NCBI RefSeq assembly: GCF_009176705.1
Contig: NZ_AP021846.1
Span: 112,501-176,500 of the forward strand
DNA: 64,000 nt
DNA from: Pseudoalteromonas sp. A25
GTDB lineage: Bacteria > Pseudomonadota > Gammaproteobacteria > Enterobacterales > Alteromonadaceae
Direction: 5' to 3'
Shown here one piece after another: positions 27,983 through 37,659 of the stretch. The notes under the pieces are model-generated. The model was given only the letters and a program-made list of their open reading frames with translations. It did no database searches and was not told where the DNA came from. Numbering within the stretch: position 1 is the stretch's first letter; each line of letters opens with the position of its first letter. The translations under genes and the position numbers were made by a program.

Positions 27983-28648
27983 ATGAGACAGCATATACTT
28001 GTAACCGGCGCCAATCGAGGGATCGGGCTAGAGTTTTGTAGACAACTTTCGGAGCAAGGCAATGAAGTAACAGCAGTCGTACGGAAACCATCAGCAGCGC
28101 TTGAAGCACTCGATGTAGAAATAATAAGCGGTGTTGATGTCAGTAATGCCCAACAAGTCACTCAGCTTGCCTCGCAATTGTCTGGCAAAGCAATCGATAT
28201 CCTGATTAATAACGCGGGTATCTTCGAAAGTGAGACCTTAGCAAATATGGATTTTGATGCTATCGAAAAGCAGCTGCAAGTGAATGCGCTCGCGCCTCTT
28301 AGAGTGGTACATGCGTTATTACCCAACTTAAAAGAAAATAGCAAAATAGCGATGATCACCAGTCGAATGGGCTCAATTGCTGATAATAGTTCAGGTGGTT
28401 ACATAGGCTATCGCATGTCGAAGGCCGCTTTAAATGCAGCCAGTGTCAGTTTAGCGCATGAGTTAAAAGGAAAAGGTATTGCCGTTGGGCTATTTCATCC
28501 AGGGTTTGTGCAAACACAGATGGTTAATTTTGCCGGGGATATATCACCTGAAGTGGCAGCTGAGCGGCTGTGTAAAAGGATTGATTCACTGACTTTGGAA
28601 AACACCGGAGGCTTTTGGCACTCTAATGGTGAAACACTGCCTTGGTAA
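27983..28648 (+). CDS. Short-chain dehydrogenase/reductase (SDR)
   Basis: The 221-residue Rossmann oxidoreductase uses NAD(P)H. The cofactor motif TGANRGIGLEF is at about 8-18, and NNAGIF at about 76-81. The catalytic serine is in TSRMGSIADNSSGG, and YRMSK supplies the Tyr-x-x-x-Lys pair. It resembles carbonyl-reductase-like SDRs such as CsgA/YbbO relatives. The ATG at 27983 has AAGGAG eight bases upstream; an earlier in-frame GTG at 27923 has no signal. The substrate cannot be predicted. Confidence 0.87.
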   Translation: MRQHILVTGANRGIGLEFCRQLSEQGNEVTAVVRKPSAALEALDVEIISGVDVSNAQQVTQLASQLSGKAIDILINNAGIFESETLANMDFDAIEKQLQVNALAPLRVVHALLPNLKENSKIAMITSRMGSIADNSSGGYIGYRMSKAALNAASVSLAHELKGKGIAVGLFHPGFVQTQMVNFAGDISPEVAAERLCKRIDSLTLENTGGFWHSNGETLPW

Positions 28649-28771
28649 GATATTTGGCTTGGCTGGGCATATCGAACACTCAGGGTATGCCCCAGCGCCT
28701 AGTGCATTAAGCTTAAGGGCATTGTATGCTAGTATCTGCCTATCTTTTATTTTTTTATGTGGCTTACCTGC

Positions 28772-29137
28772 ATGGACTTGTCTGAAAATACCCCACTTGT
28801 TTTACCGCTTTTTTTACTCAATGATACGATTGAACAACGAGATATTGAGCACCCTGATCTGACACTGGAAGTAACGCTTGATGAGACGCTTTTGGCGAAT
28901 TTATGTCAAAACCCCAGTATTGAGGAAAATATAAGTATCAACCTAGCGCAATACAGCTTGAGTGCGCATGAGACTGAATATGAAACGGCTATTAGCAGTG
29001 CGCATCAGGCGCAGCTTATTCTTAATCATGGCCCTGTATTAAGCGCAGTAGTGAGTTTAGAAAGTGAACTCGTTTTTATTTCTCCGCCGATGGAAATGAT
29101 GCCTACGTTTGACTTAGGTGAAGAAGAGGACAACTAA
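28772..29137 (+). CDS. Small acidic protein coupled to the fatty-acid isomerase gene
   Basis: This is a 121-residue protein without signal peptide, rich in Glu and Asp (DLGEEEDN at the end), predicted as mixed beta/alpha. I recognise no family. Its stop codon overlaps the start of the isomerase gene by one base (TAATG), and GAAGAAGAGGA inside its tail is the isomerase ribosome site, so the two are translationally coupled. An alternative ATG at 28757 exists; neither start has a strong ribosome site. It could be a cytoplasmic partner or regulator of the isomerase, which is inference from position only. Confidence 0.55.
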   Translation: MDLSENTPLVLPLFLLNDTIEQRDIEHPDLTLEVTLDETLLANLCQNPSIEENISINLAQYSLSAHETEYETAISSAHQAQLILNHGPVLSAVVSLESELVFISPPMEMMPTFDLGEEEDN

Positions 29138-31482
29138 TGATGGTGCGTGCTTGGTGGATGTTGGGGGTTGCCGTTATTTTATGTGGCTGCGTGACTTTGG
29201 GTATGAGTCACTATGACGATATGTATGGTCACCCCAGTGTGCAAGTACGCAATGTTGAACATACGCAAGGCCAGGGCTCTGAATACTTACAACTTGTGAA
29301 ACCGATTATAGATCAACGCTGTGTGGTATGTCATGGATGTTACGATGCGCCATGCCAGTTAAAGCTGTCTTCACCTGAAGGTATTGATAGAGGTTTGAGC
29401 AAGGAACGAGTCTATCATGGTACTCGGCTGCTAGCCCAAGACCCTTCGCGACTTTTGTTTGATGCAACAAGCACGCAGCAATGGCGGGATAAAAGCTTTG
29501 CCCCAGTGCTCAATGAGCGCGCACAAAGTGAGCAGGCTAATTTGGCTGGTAGTGTGCTATACAATAGTCTTTTACTAAAGTTGAGTCATCCTTTTGCACA
29601 AGAAGGTTTGCTTGGCGAAGAGTTTGATTTTTCTTTGGATAGAGAACAAAGTTGTCCGAGCATGGATGAGTTTGACAGCTTTGCAAAAAAGCAACCTCAT
29701 GGTGGGATGCCATACGGCTTACCCGCTATCTCACAAGGTGAGTTTAAGCAGTTAGAACGTTGGCTTAAAACAGGCGCAAAAATGGCGCAAATAGCCCCAC
29801 CCTTGGAGGCTGAGCTGAGGCAGGTTAGCCGTTGGGAGCAGTTTTTAAATCAATCGGGGCTGAAGCATCAGCTGGCTGCACGGTATATCTACGAGCATTG
29901 GTATCTCGCTCATATTTATTTTCCTGAACAAAATAGCAGCACGAGTCCAAGTTTTTTTAAATTAGTGCGCTCAAAAACGCCGCCGGGTGAGCCGATAGAA
30001 TTAATCGCTACACGACGCCCATACGATGATCCACAGGTAACGCGAGTGTATTACCGCTTAATGCATGAGCGCAGCAGTATTTTGTCGAAAACACATATGC
30101 CGCTAGCATTATCCGATAAAAAAATGGCGCGTTTGTATGAGCAGTTTATCGCACCTGATTTTAAAGTAACTCAACTGCCAAGTTATGAGCCAGAAGTAGC
30201 GTCGAATCCATTTAAGGCATTTTCTGCCATACCTGTAAAATCAAAATATCAGTTTATGCTTGATGAAGCAGAGTTGATCATCAAAGGGTATATCAAAGGG
30301 CCTGTCTGCAGAGGTCAGGTCGCGCTTAATGTCATCAACGACCACTTTTGGGTCGCGTTCATTGATCCGCAAAAAAATAGTGTTCCCGCTGTAAGTGAAT
30401 TATTAATGCGCCATGAAGATGACCTTGCCTTACCTGCGCAAGAGCAAAGTAATGCTTTGCCTATATCCAGTTGGGTAAAATACGCAAACCGTCAACATGA
30501 ATATATTAGAGCCAAAACACAGCTTGCAAATGAGTTGCTAGCGGATGGTCAACTATTGACTACTGATTTGATTTGGCAAGGGGATGGTAACAACGGTAAT
30601 GCTGCGCTGACGGTGTTTCGTCATTTTGATAGCGCAACTGTCGTTAAGGGCTTTGTAGGACAAGCACCGAAAACAATGTGGTTGTTAGACTATGCGTTGT
30701 TCGAGCGGATCCATTATCTATTAGTGGCTGGGTTTGATGTGTTTGGCAACATAGGACACCAGTTGCATACGCGCTTGTATATGGACTTTTTGCGTTTAGA
30801 GGGTGAGCAAAATTTTATTAATTTACTGCCGCAAAATGTGCGCCAAAAAGTGAAAAATCACTGGTATCGCCGCTCTAGTGTAAGTTTGAGTGAATTTATT
30901 AATCGTAAAACCTTGTTAGCTACACCCAGTGGTATTGAATACACCACAGACAACCCTAAAGAAGAACTATACGCAAAAATAGCAGCGGCGCTGCAGCCTG
31001 TATTGAGCGAGCGTTACAGCTACAAAGCAGTAGCTGAGCCTTTGGCTAAGTTAAATGACTTACCCTACAAGGCTATTAATTTTTTGCCGCAAGTCTCCTT
31101 TATATTGCAAAGACAGCCCAATGGAGAACACAAAGCATTTACCCTTATCCATCACAATGCGCATTATAATGTTTCATCTTTGTTGAATGAGGAAGCACAG
31201 CGCGCATTTGAAGAAGATACCGCCACATTGGTGCCTGGCTTTATTGGCGATTACCCTGAAGCAATCTGGTATTTGGCAGATGAAGCAAACACCCAGGCCT
31301 TTGTAAGTCAATTACAAAAGGTAACGAGTGAGAGACAGTACCGCGCGCTAACGCAAGCATATGCCATTCGCCGGACACACCCACAATTTTGGCAGTACAG
31401 CGATTTATTACATGATGTTGCCAAGCAATATCGCGGCGTAGAATACGGCCTGTTCGATTATAACCGATTAGAAAATCGCTGA
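29137..31482 (+). CDS. Fatty acid cis/trans isomerase (Cti family)
   Basis: The 781-residue periplasmic heme protein converts cis-unsaturated to trans-unsaturated fatty acids in membrane phospholipids, which rigidifies membranes under solvent or heat stress. The N terminus has a hydrophobic export signal (VAVILCGC, possibly a lipobox at Cys18). The heme c motif CVVCH lies at residues 62-66 in RCVVCHGCYDAPCQL, the family signature, with two extra cysteines. Its length fits the family (about 760-790). Two in-frame ATGs are adjacent (29137 and 29140), and the ribosome site AAGAAGAGGA lies in the upstream gene. Cytochrome c maturation would be needed. Confidence 0.92.
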   Translation: MMVRAWWMLGVAVILCGCVTLGMSHYDDMYGHPSVQVRNVEHTQGQGSEYLQLVKPIIDQRCVVCHGCYDAPCQLKLSSPEGIDRGLSKERVYHGTRLLAQDPSRLLFDATSTQQWRDKSFAPVLNERAQSEQANLAGSVLYNSLLLKLSHPFAQEGLLGEEFDFSLDREQSCPSMDEFDSFAKKQPHGGMPYGLPAISQGEFKQLERWLKTGAKMAQIAPPLEAELRQVSRWEQFLNQSGLKHQLAARYIYEHWYLAHIYFPEQNSSTSPSFFKLVRSKTPPGEPIELIATRRPYDDPQVTRVYYRLMHERSSILSKTHMPLALSDKKMARLYEQFIAPDFKVTQLPSYEPEVASNPFKAFSAIPVKSKYQFMLDEAELIIKGYIKGPVCRGQVALNVINDHFWVAFIDPQKNSVPAVSELLMRHEDDLALPAQEQSNALPISSWVKYANRQHEYIRAKTQLANELLADGQLLTTDLIWQGDGNNGNAALTVFRHFDSATVVKGFVGQAPKTMWLLDYALFERIHYLLVAGFDVFGNIGHQLHTRLYMDFLRLEGEQNFINLLPQNVRQKVKNHWYRRSSVSLSEFINRKTLLATPSGIEYTTDNPKEELYAKIAAALQPVLSERYSYKAVAEPLAKLNDLPYKAINFLPQVSFILQRQPNGEHKAFTLIHHNAHYNVSSLLNEEAQRAFEEDTATLVPGFIGDYPEAIWYLADEANTQAFVSQLQKVTSERQYRALTQAYAIRRTHPQFWQYSDLLHDVAKQYRGVEYGLFDYNRLENR

Positions 31483-31574
31483 TAAATGAGCTTGAAAAGT
31501 TAGCTCTCAGTCAGTGCACAATGCTGTTGGCTGAGGTATCATTATGGCCTTTTAAAGCACAAAGAGAGAGCGCA

Positions 31575-32195
31575 ATGTCAGCCAATATCACTAAGCTAGC
31601 CGTGATGTTAGAAATGCAAAATGCCATGAACACTAAAGTACATGAGCAGTGGTTTAACCAAGGGTTTGAGTGGTACCGAGCAATCTGGGTTGAGTGTGCC
31701 GAAATGCTTGATCATTATGGTTGGAAGTGGTGGAAAAAACAAACACCAGATACTGAGCAAGTCATTTTGGAACTAGTGGATATTTTCCACTTTGGCCTGT
31801 CTTTGCGCATTGATGGTAAAACGTCATACCAAGCTCTTGCTGAGCAACTCGAGGGCGAGTTAAGTCAACCGCTAGCTGGCGACAACTTTAAGCAAACGCT
31901 TGAAACATTGGCAGCCAGTGCGGTTGCTGATAAACAATTTAATGCCCAAGCATTTGCTGGGTGTATGCAGCAGATCGGTATGGATATTGACGACTTATAC
32001 CGAGGCTATGTTGGTAAGAATACGCTTAACTTCTTCCGTCAAGATCATGGCTATAAAGAGGGCACTTATATCAAGGTGTGGAATGGTCAAGAAGACAATG
32101 AACACTTAGTCGAAGTGGTAAAAAGCCTAGATACTGAACATCCAGACTTTGCGAAAAATGTATACGCAGGTTTGCAAGCACGTTACCCAAGTTAA
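31575..32195 (+). CDS. dUTP diphosphatase, all-alpha dimeric type (dUTPase_2)
   Basis: The 206-residue helical protein of the MazG-like dUTPase family hydrolyses dUTP to dUMP and keeps uracil out of DNA. The metal-binding motif pair is visible as WVECAEMLDHYGWKWWKK (E-x3-D-type) and ILELVDIFHFGLSL (E-x3-D). YRGYVGKNTLNFFRQDHGYKEGTY near 145-170 is characteristic of this class. I chose the ATG at 31575, preceded by GAGAGAG, over a start 54 bases upstream. It is convergent with the nucleotidase gene, four bases apart. Confidence 0.87.
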   Translation: MSANITKLAVMLEMQNAMNTKVHEQWFNQGFEWYRAIWVECAEMLDHYGWKWWKKQTPDTEQVILELVDIFHFGLSLRIDGKTSYQALAEQLEGELSQPLAGDNFKQTLETLAASAVADKQFNAQAFAGCMQQIGMDIDDLYRGYVGKNTLNFFRQDHGYKEGTYIKVWNGQEDNEHLVEVVKSLDTEHPDFAKNVYAGLQARYPS

Positions 32196-32199
32196 TGCG

Positions 32200-32862
32200 C
32201 TATTTGATAGGCAGCAATGTCCTATAATCCGTGATAGACAAATAGTCAGTGATCACATTCACTGGCTGTTTACTATCGGGGTTAGCGACGGCTAGTAAGT
32301 GGCCTATACCAAATTCTTTAGCGGCGTTGAGTACACTCAAGCTGTCATCTACAAATAGTGTGCGCTGTTTATCAAAACCAAGATCAGCCTGAACCTGCTG
32401 CCACAGTGATTGACTCTCTTTACTCACACCATAGTGGTGAGTTGAAATCAAGGCATCTAAGTAGTGAGCAAAATCAGCCAGCTCGATTTTTAAGCTCAAG
32501 CTATCAGGGTGAGCATTAGTCAGTAATATTAATTCTTTCCCTGCATCTTTAAGGGCAGTTAAAAACTCAGGTACATCTTCGCGAACGGAGATCAAATCTT
32601 GAATTTCTCGTTTTAAGGCCATAATTGGCAGCCCTAATTGCTCTTGCCAGTAGTCTAAGCAGTACCATTGGATTTGGCCATGTACGGCTTCATAACGTTT
32701 TAGTATATCTGCTTTTGCAGCTTCAAAACTGATGTTTTGTTTTTTGGCGTGCTCGGTGGGAATAACATGGAGCCAAAAGTGGCTGTCAAAGTGTAGATCC
32801 AGCAAAGTGCCATCCATATCGAATAGCACGGTATCAATTTCAGACCAATTTAGCATAGGCAT
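32200..32862 (-). CDS. yrfG: GMP/IMP 5'-nucleotidase, HAD superfamily
   Basis: The 220-residue HAD hydrolase has motif I FDMDGTLLDL (Asp15 and Asp17), motif II LLTNAH (near 115), a lysine in GVSKESQ (near 149) and motif IV FVDDSLSV (near 170). The overall sequence (HFWLHVIPTEHA, DYWQEQLGL) matches E. coli YrfG, which dephosphorylates GMP and IMP. It is divergent from nudE, as in E. coli, where yrfG and nudE are also neighbours. Confidence 0.9.
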   Translation of the reverse strand: MPMLNWSEIDTVLFDMDGTLLDLHFDSHFWLHVIPTEHAKKQNISFEAAKADILKRYEAVHGQIQWYCLDYWQEQLGLPIMALKREIQDLISVREDVPEFLTALKDAGKELILLTNAHPDSLSLKIELADFAHYLDALISTHHYGVSKESQSLWQQVQADLGFDKQRTLFVDDSLSVLNAAKEFGIGHLLAVANPDSKQPVNVITDYLSITDYRTLLPIK

Positions 32863-32916
32863 TTATCTTTAAAGGCTTTATGATTAAGTGTATGTCATCA
32901 TAACAAATAAATACTT

Positions 32917-33480
32917 ATGTCACAGAAAAAGCATCCGATACCGCCTGAGATCTTGCATTGTGAAGTCACTGCTAAAAGTCGCTTATTTACTGTTGAAGCG
33001 CTGCAATTGCAGTTTTCCAATGGCGAGCAACGCCACTATGAGCGTATTCGAGGCGGAGGAAGAGGTGCGGTGATGATAGTGCCTATTACCGCTGATAATG
33101 AGCTATTATTAGTAAGGGAGTACTGTGCTGGAACACACAATTATCAGCTGGGGTTTCCCAAAGGGCTTATTGACCTCGGAGAAACGGCCATTGAAGCAGG
33201 CAATCGCGAACTTAAAGAGGAAGTTGGGTTTGGTGCTAAGCAGTTCAGTGATTTAAAAACTCTTTCATTGGCACCGAGTTACTTTAATGCGCAAATGCAT
33301 ATTCTCGTTGCCAAAGACCTATATCCTCAAAAGTTAGAAGGTGATGAGCCAGAGCCACTAGTTACTGTAACGTGGCCTGTTGATAAGTGGCAATCACTAC
33401 TGAGTCAAAGTGACTTTACGGAGGCACGTAGTGTTGCAGCGTTGTTATTGCTTCAACAATATTTAGCGACGGAGGTTTAA
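32917..33480 (+). CDS. nudE: ADP compounds hydrolase NudE
   Basis: The 187-residue Nudix enzyme cleaves ADP-ribose, Ap3A and NADH. The full Nudix box is at about 83-105: G-x5-E-x7-RELKEEVGF, in GLIDLGE...RELKEEVGF. The upstream RGAVMIVPI and REYCAGTHNYQLGFPKG match NudE. It ends one base before cysQ and is divergent from yrfG. The yrfG/nudE/cysQ neighbourhood suggests nucleotide-product clean-up. Confidence 0.92.
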   Translation: MSQKKHPIPPEILHCEVTAKSRLFTVEALQLQFSNGEQRHYERIRGGGRGAVMIVPITADNELLLVREYCAGTHNYQLGFPKGLIDLGETAIEAGNRELKEEVGFGAKQFSDLKTLSLAPSYFNAQMHILVAKDLYPQKLEGDEPEPLVTVTWPVDKWQSLLSQSDFTEARSVAALLLLQQYLATEV

Positions 33481-33481
33481 C

Positions 33482-34276
33482 ATGCAAAAGCTGCTAGAAC
33501 CTTGTATAGCCTTAGCGATTAAAGCTGGGGACGCGATCATGGATATCTATCAAAATGAAGATGTTGGTGCGCGAGAAAAGTCTGATCATACCCCTGTTAC
33601 TGAGGCTGACTTAGCGGCAAACGAGGTACTCATGGCTGGGTTAAAAGCGCTGGCGCCTGATATTCCTATTATGTCTGAAGAAACCCCCATTCCCGCACTA
33701 TCTTTGCGTGAAACATGGCAGCGATACTGGTTGCTCGATCCGATGGATGGAACGGGCGAGTTTATCTTACAAAGCGGTGACTTTGCAGTAAACATTGCAT
33801 TGGTGGAAAATAATCAACCAGTACTGGGGGTGATTTATTGGCCCTCTAAACAAACGACTTACTATGCAACCAAAGGACATGGTGCTTTTAAGCGAACTGA
33901 ACAAACACAGAAGCAGATTTTTGTTGCTCCGCCAGATAGCTTGACGTTAGCTGTGAGTCGTCGTCAAAAGTTGGAGGCGGTAAGCCAGTATTTAAATAGT
34001 CACTTTGATACTGTGGCTTTGGGATCGTGCTCTTTAAAAGCGTGCATGATAGCCGAGGGTAAAGCGGATTGTTTTTTGCGGGTTGGGCCAACGGGCGAGT
34101 GGGATACTGGCGCATCACAAGTGATTGTTGAGGAAGCGGGTGGATGTATTACAGATGCTGAGTTTAACCCTTTGACATACAACCAGCGAGAGCATACAGA
34201 AAACCCCGACTTTATTGTGATGGGGCACCCTGATTGGCAGTGGCAAAAACTCATTACGCCACATCATCGTAGTTAA
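33482..34276 (+). CDS. cysQ: 3'(2'),5'-bisphosphate nucleotidase CysQ
   Basis: The 264-residue enzyme of the inositol monophosphatase superfamily converts PAP to AMP. This relieves inhibition by the by-product of PAPS reduction, so it supports the cysJIH pathway in this window. Metal motifs are DxxxT in DHTPVTEADLAAN (near 33-45), PIMSEE (near 60), the DPMDGTGEFI box (near 85; most CysQ have DPLDGTKEFI, so Lys is replaced by Gly) and the C-terminal GEWDTGASQVIVEEAGG. It begins two bases after the nudE stop, so the two are co-transcribed. Confidence 0.93.
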   Translation: MQKLLEPCIALAIKAGDAIMDIYQNEDVGAREKSDHTPVTEADLAANEVLMAGLKALAPDIPIMSEETPIPALSLRETWQRYWLLDPMDGTGEFILQSGDFAVNIALVENNQPVLGVIYWPSKQTTYYATKGHGAFKRTEQTQKQIFVAPPDSLTLAVSRRQKLEAVSQYLNSHFDTVALGSCSLKACMIAEGKADCFLRVGPTGEWDTGASQVIVEEAGGCITDAEFNPLTYNQREHTENPDFIVMGHPDWQWQKLITPHHRS

Positions 34277-34329
34277 TATTGCATTTTGTGTGATATTTGT
34301 TCACTTAGTTTGTTTTGGTGTTTAAATGC

Positions 34330-34357
34330 TTGCATTTAAAATTCAATCCTATATGAT
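34330..34357 (+). promoter_or_regulatory. Sigma-70 promoter of the initiator tRNA cluster
   Basis: TTGCAT (34330-34335) and TATGAT (34352-34357) are separated by 16 bases. A GC-containing discriminator, GCGACC, follows at once, typical of stringently controlled stable-RNA promoters. It is the only good promoter in the 160 bases between cysQ and the first tRNA. Confidence 0.7.
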
Positions 34358-34436
34358 AGCGACCTCTTCGAAAGACATGCCTTAACAGCTTGTTTATTGA
34401 AGGATAAAATTTAAGATAATTTCTTAAATTTACAGG

Positions 34437-34513
<77 letters not shown>

Positions 34514-34580
34514 CTTTTATGTGGTACTGTAAACTTCTTTAGTTAAGTCAGAAGTATAAATTAGCACTTACATATACAGG

Positions 34581-34657
<77 letters not shown>

Positions 34658-34724
34658 CTTTTATGTGGTACTGTAAACTTCTTTAGTTAAGTCGGAAGTA
34701 TAAATTAGCACTTACACATACAGG

Positions 34725-34801
<77 letters not shown>

Positions 34802-34813
34802 CTTTTATGTGGT

Positions 34814-35150
34814 TACTTCGAAGACAATCAATTCGTTTAAACTCACTCCTTTTTATTTCAATATGCTAAGCCTCACTGCTTAAAACTAAGTTTTTAACCC
34901 ATAGTCCTGCATTTAGTCGATTCTATTGCTTTTATATTTTTTCTTGTAAATTAAACAACCTGTTTATTTTACATGAGAAATATTTAACGCAGTTAATGAG
35001 TTATTTAGCTCGCTAGAATGATCAATGTATTAATAAAGTTGGTATAAGGGTAATTGCGAGTTGCTATCAACCTCAATCGATACGTATCAAGCTTCAATGA
35101 CTTTTGTAAATAGGTAGGAGCAAAGTGAACTTTGCTCCTGTGTGATGGGA
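34814..35150. other. Intergenic region after the tRNA cluster
   Basis: About 340 AT-rich bases lie downstream of both the tRNA operon and the leftward dipeptidase gene. Apart from the palindrome at 35116-35139, I see no gene, tRNA or clear promoter. The tRNA transcript must end here, but no canonical terminator is obvious. Confidence 0.6.
35116..35139. repeat. Perfect 11+11 bp palindrome behind the dipeptidase gene
   Basis: The arms AGGAGCAAAGT and ACTTTGCTCCT are separated by two bases, 11 bases beyond the dipeptidase stop. It would fold as a very stable hairpin in RNA of either strand. Neither side has a long T run, so it may be a 3'-end stabiliser or a poor terminator. Confidence 0.75.
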
Positions 35151-36299
35151 TTAAAACTGTGTTGCGTACTCTTCAGCTTGACGCCAAACACGCAGCGTAT
35201 TGCCACTTAGAATTTTTTTGATTTGACCCTCGCTATAGCCTCTGTCCAATAGCCCTTGAACAAGGTTTGGATAGCTTGAAACATCTTTAAGGCCCACAGG
35301 TAGAGAGTCACCAACACCATCATAATCTGAGCCTATACCAACATGGTCGATACCAATGAGTTTCACCACATGGTCGATATGATCAAGTACCTGCTCTAAT
35401 GTAGCGTAAGGGAAAGGGTTCTCTTTTATATATTTTTCTCTTTGATCAGCTTTATTGCGTTGGTCGTACCAATTGCGTGCACTCGATGTGACAAAGCTTG
35501 AACCAAAGTTAATTTGAATGACACCGCCATTTTTTTTCAGCGCTTTAAGCATGTCGTCATCCATATTTCGTTCAAAGCCAGGTGTATATTTACGCAAAGA
35601 AGAGTGTGAGGCGATAACTGGTACTTTTGACAGCTCCATTACTTGATAAAAAGCCGCATCTGAGATGTGTGAAACATCGATTAACATGCCTATTTTGTTC
35701 ATCTCAACAACAAGCTCTTTGCCAAATGGACTGAGCCCTTTCCATTTTCGGCGTATATCATACGACGAGTCAGAGATGTGGTTACTTTGCGAATGAGCAA
35801 GAGTAATGTAGCGTACACCTCGGTCAAAGAAGTGTTTTAGATTTTTTAACTCTCCTTCTATAGGAGAGCCATTTTCCATGCCCATCGCAATCGAAATTTT
35901 GCCTTGTTTAAAATGGGTGTAGATATCTTTGCTTGATGTAGCGATAGCAAATTTATCAGGTGCTCTGAATGCTAAAGCTTCCATGCCGTCAATGAGCTGG
36001 TTTGCTAGTTGATAGCTTTTACCTTTGCCTTCAAACTCAAGGTTCGCAGGGATATAGATAGACATAAAAGGCGCGTTTAAGCCACCTTTGACGGCGCGTG
36101 GGTAGTCAAAGTCTCCGCCTTCTGTGGCTTTGCTAACGTCATCCCATTTATCTTTTATGCGATAGGGTACGTCGATATGAGTATCGATCAGAATGCTTTT
36201 TTGAGCGATGCGCTGAGCGCGCTCAGACGCTTGATAATCTTGTGCTTGTGCTGATAACGCCGACAAAGCAAGGGCGCAAAGAGTAAAACGTAATGTCAT
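35151..36299 (-). CDS. Membrane dipeptidase-like protein, peptidase M19 family, secreted
   Basis: The 382-residue protein has a signal peptide (MTLRFTLCALALSALSAQA). The M19 zinc dipeptidase fold shows ILIDTHIDVPYR (His-x-Asp metal ligands near 39-41), MGMENGSPIEG (bridging Glu near 142), ITLAHSQSNH, IDVSHISDAAF and IASHSSLRKY, and the C-terminal GIDHVGIGSDYDGVG. It hydrolyses dipeptides, including D-amino-acid dipeptides, in the periplasm. It is monocistronic or last in the leftward yheT-yheU unit. Confidence 0.9.
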   Translation of the reverse strand: MTLRFTLCALALSALSAQAQDYQASERAQRIAQKSILIDTHIDVPYRIKDKWDDVSKATEGGDFDYPRAVKGGLNAPFMSIYIPANLEFEGKGKSYQLANQLIDGMEALAFRAPDKFAIATSSKDIYTHFKQGKISIAMGMENGSPIEGELKNLKHFFDRGVRYITLAHSQSNHISDSSYDIRRKWKGLSPFGKELVVEMNKIGMLIDVSHISDAAFYQVMELSKVPVIASHSSLRKYTPGFERNMDDDMLKALKKNGGVIQINFGSSFVTSSARNWYDQRNKADQREKYIKENPFPYATLEQVLDHIDHVVKLIGIDHVGIGSDYDGVGDSLPVGLKDVSSYPNLVQGLLDRGYSEGQIKKILSGNTLRVWRQAEEYATQF

Positions 36300-36375
36300 T
36301 AGCCTGCCTTTGGTAATTATAGGTATATCCAGACTATAACTGAAAAGTGCGGCAGGCTAAATGGTCTGCGACCAG

Positions 36376-36624
36376 TTACTCGTATTGAGCATACTCTTCA
36401 CTTTGCATTGCTTGAAACTGCGCTTTTGAAACAATGTTAACTGATTCATGCAGCTGCGAAAAAACAATGATGGCTTCGCCGGTTTTTAATTGTGACTTTA
36501 CGTGCTCTACTTTGGCGTCTGTTGAAAACTCTTGATCTCCATAATCTGTGCCTTCACGAAGGACATAGTGCTCAATTAGGTTATTTAGAGTGTCTTTATC
36601 TATTTGCTGATAGGGAATAATCAT
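36376..36624 (-). CDS. yheU: YheU family protein (UPF0270)
   Basis: The 82-residue conserved protein starts [29 protein letters not shown] in register with E. coli YheU and contains [15 protein letters not shown]. It is small, acidic and cytoplasmic, of unknown function, and typically encoded beside yheT as here. Its start overlaps the yheT stop by four bases, showing coupling. Confidence 0.92.
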   Translation of the reverse strand: MIIPYQQIDKDTLNNLIEHYVLREGTDYGDQEFSTDAKVEHVKSQLKTGEAIIVFSQLHESVNIVSKAQFQAMQSEEYAQYE

Positions 36625-37601
36625 TTTAACTTCCTTTGGTCCAGTTCGTTAAAATAGTTCGGTACCACTTTTTCTAACCAAAACTGGGGTTTGAATGGGT
36701 TTGCGCCACTAATAAAACCCACATGCCCACCTGTTTCTGATACGGCGAGCGTGACTTGCGCACTTACTTGCTCAGCTTTGGGCACCGCTTGCGATGACAG
36801 CATGGGGTCGTCTTTTGCGTGGATCAACAAAGTTGGGGTGGTAATGTCTTTTAAGTAATTTTGCGCACTGGCTTTGGCGTAGTAATCCTCAGCATCATCA
36901 AACCCATGCAGCGGTGCGGTGATCAAATTATCAAATTGCCACAAGTCATCAATGGCGCGAAGCTTTTGTTCATCAACGGGTAACACATCGGTAATGGTAT
37001 CTAGTTTTCGGCTAAATGAGCGTTTCATTCGATCCAGCAAATACTTTTGGTAGAGTCCAAAGCAACTTTTTCTTATTACTTGGCACGATGATGACAAATG
37101 ATGAGGAGCTGAGATCACTGCAGCACCTTGTAAGCCGCTTAACGCCTGCTGTTCACCCAAGTATTTGGCCAGCACATTGCCGCCAAGAGAAAACCCCACA
37201 GCATAAAGCGGGCGGTCAACAAAGCGCTGTTTTAAAGTCTTGATTAGAAAACCAAGATCTGATGTTTCGCCGCTGTGATAAGCACGCGGTAAGCGGTTTG
37301 CATGTCGAGAGCAGTTCCGAAAATGCATCAATACGGCATCAAACCCTTTGTGAGTGAGCGCTTTGAGCATACCCTTGGCATAAAAGCTGTTAATGTTTCC
37401 TTCAAGGCCGTGTAACACAATAGCAAGTGGTGCATTAGGGCGTTTTTCATGTGCCCATGCTAATTCTAAAAAATCGCCGTCTGGCGTAGTTAGCTCTTCA
37501 AATTTAACAGGCACCTTTTGCAGTGGTCGAAAAAAGCGCGGCAAAATTGTTTGAGCATGTCGATTGCGCATCCACCATGCGCTGTTAAATGAATAGTCCA
37601 T
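36621..37601 (-). CDS. yheT: Alpha/beta hydrolase, YheT family
   Basis: The 326-residue hydrolase has [15 protein letters not shown] near the N terminus, [16 protein letters not shown] (oxyanion region), the nucleophile elbow [13 protein letters not shown] (Ser in GFSLGG), the acid in [10 protein letters not shown] and the catalytic His in GGHVGFI. The E. coli homologue is an esterase-like protein of unknown substrate. I prefer the ATG at 37601. A longer frame from GTG 37676 would begin inside the terminator hairpin of the upstream gene, and its extra 25 residues have no counterpart in YheT. The gene is coupled to yheU. Confidence 0.88.
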   Translation of the reverse strand: MDYSFNSAWWMRNRHAQTILPRFFRPLQKVPVKFEELTTPDGDFLELAWAHEKRPNAPLAIVLHGLEGNINSFYAKGMLKALTHKGFDAVLMHFRNCSRHANRLPRAYHSGETSDLGFLIKTLKQRFVDRPLYAVGFSLGGNVLAKYLGEQQALSGLQGAAVISAPHHLSSSCQVIRKSCFGLYQKYLLDRMKRSFSRKLDTITDVLPVDEQKLRAIDDLWQFDNLITAPLHGFDDAEDYYAKASAQNYLKDITTPTLLIHAKDDPMLSSQAVPKAEQVSAQVTLAVSETGGHVGFISGANPFKPQFWLEKVVPNYFNELDQRKLK

Positions 37602-37659
37602 AAAGCGTCTTACAATCCAAGGTGGCAGCAGTGTAGCAAAGATAGTTAAGTCTGTTGAG

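Noticed and set aside
28661..28695. Imperfect repeat CTGGGCATA...TATGCCCCAG after the SDR gene
   Set aside because: A bulge, a long loop and no T run make termination doubtful.
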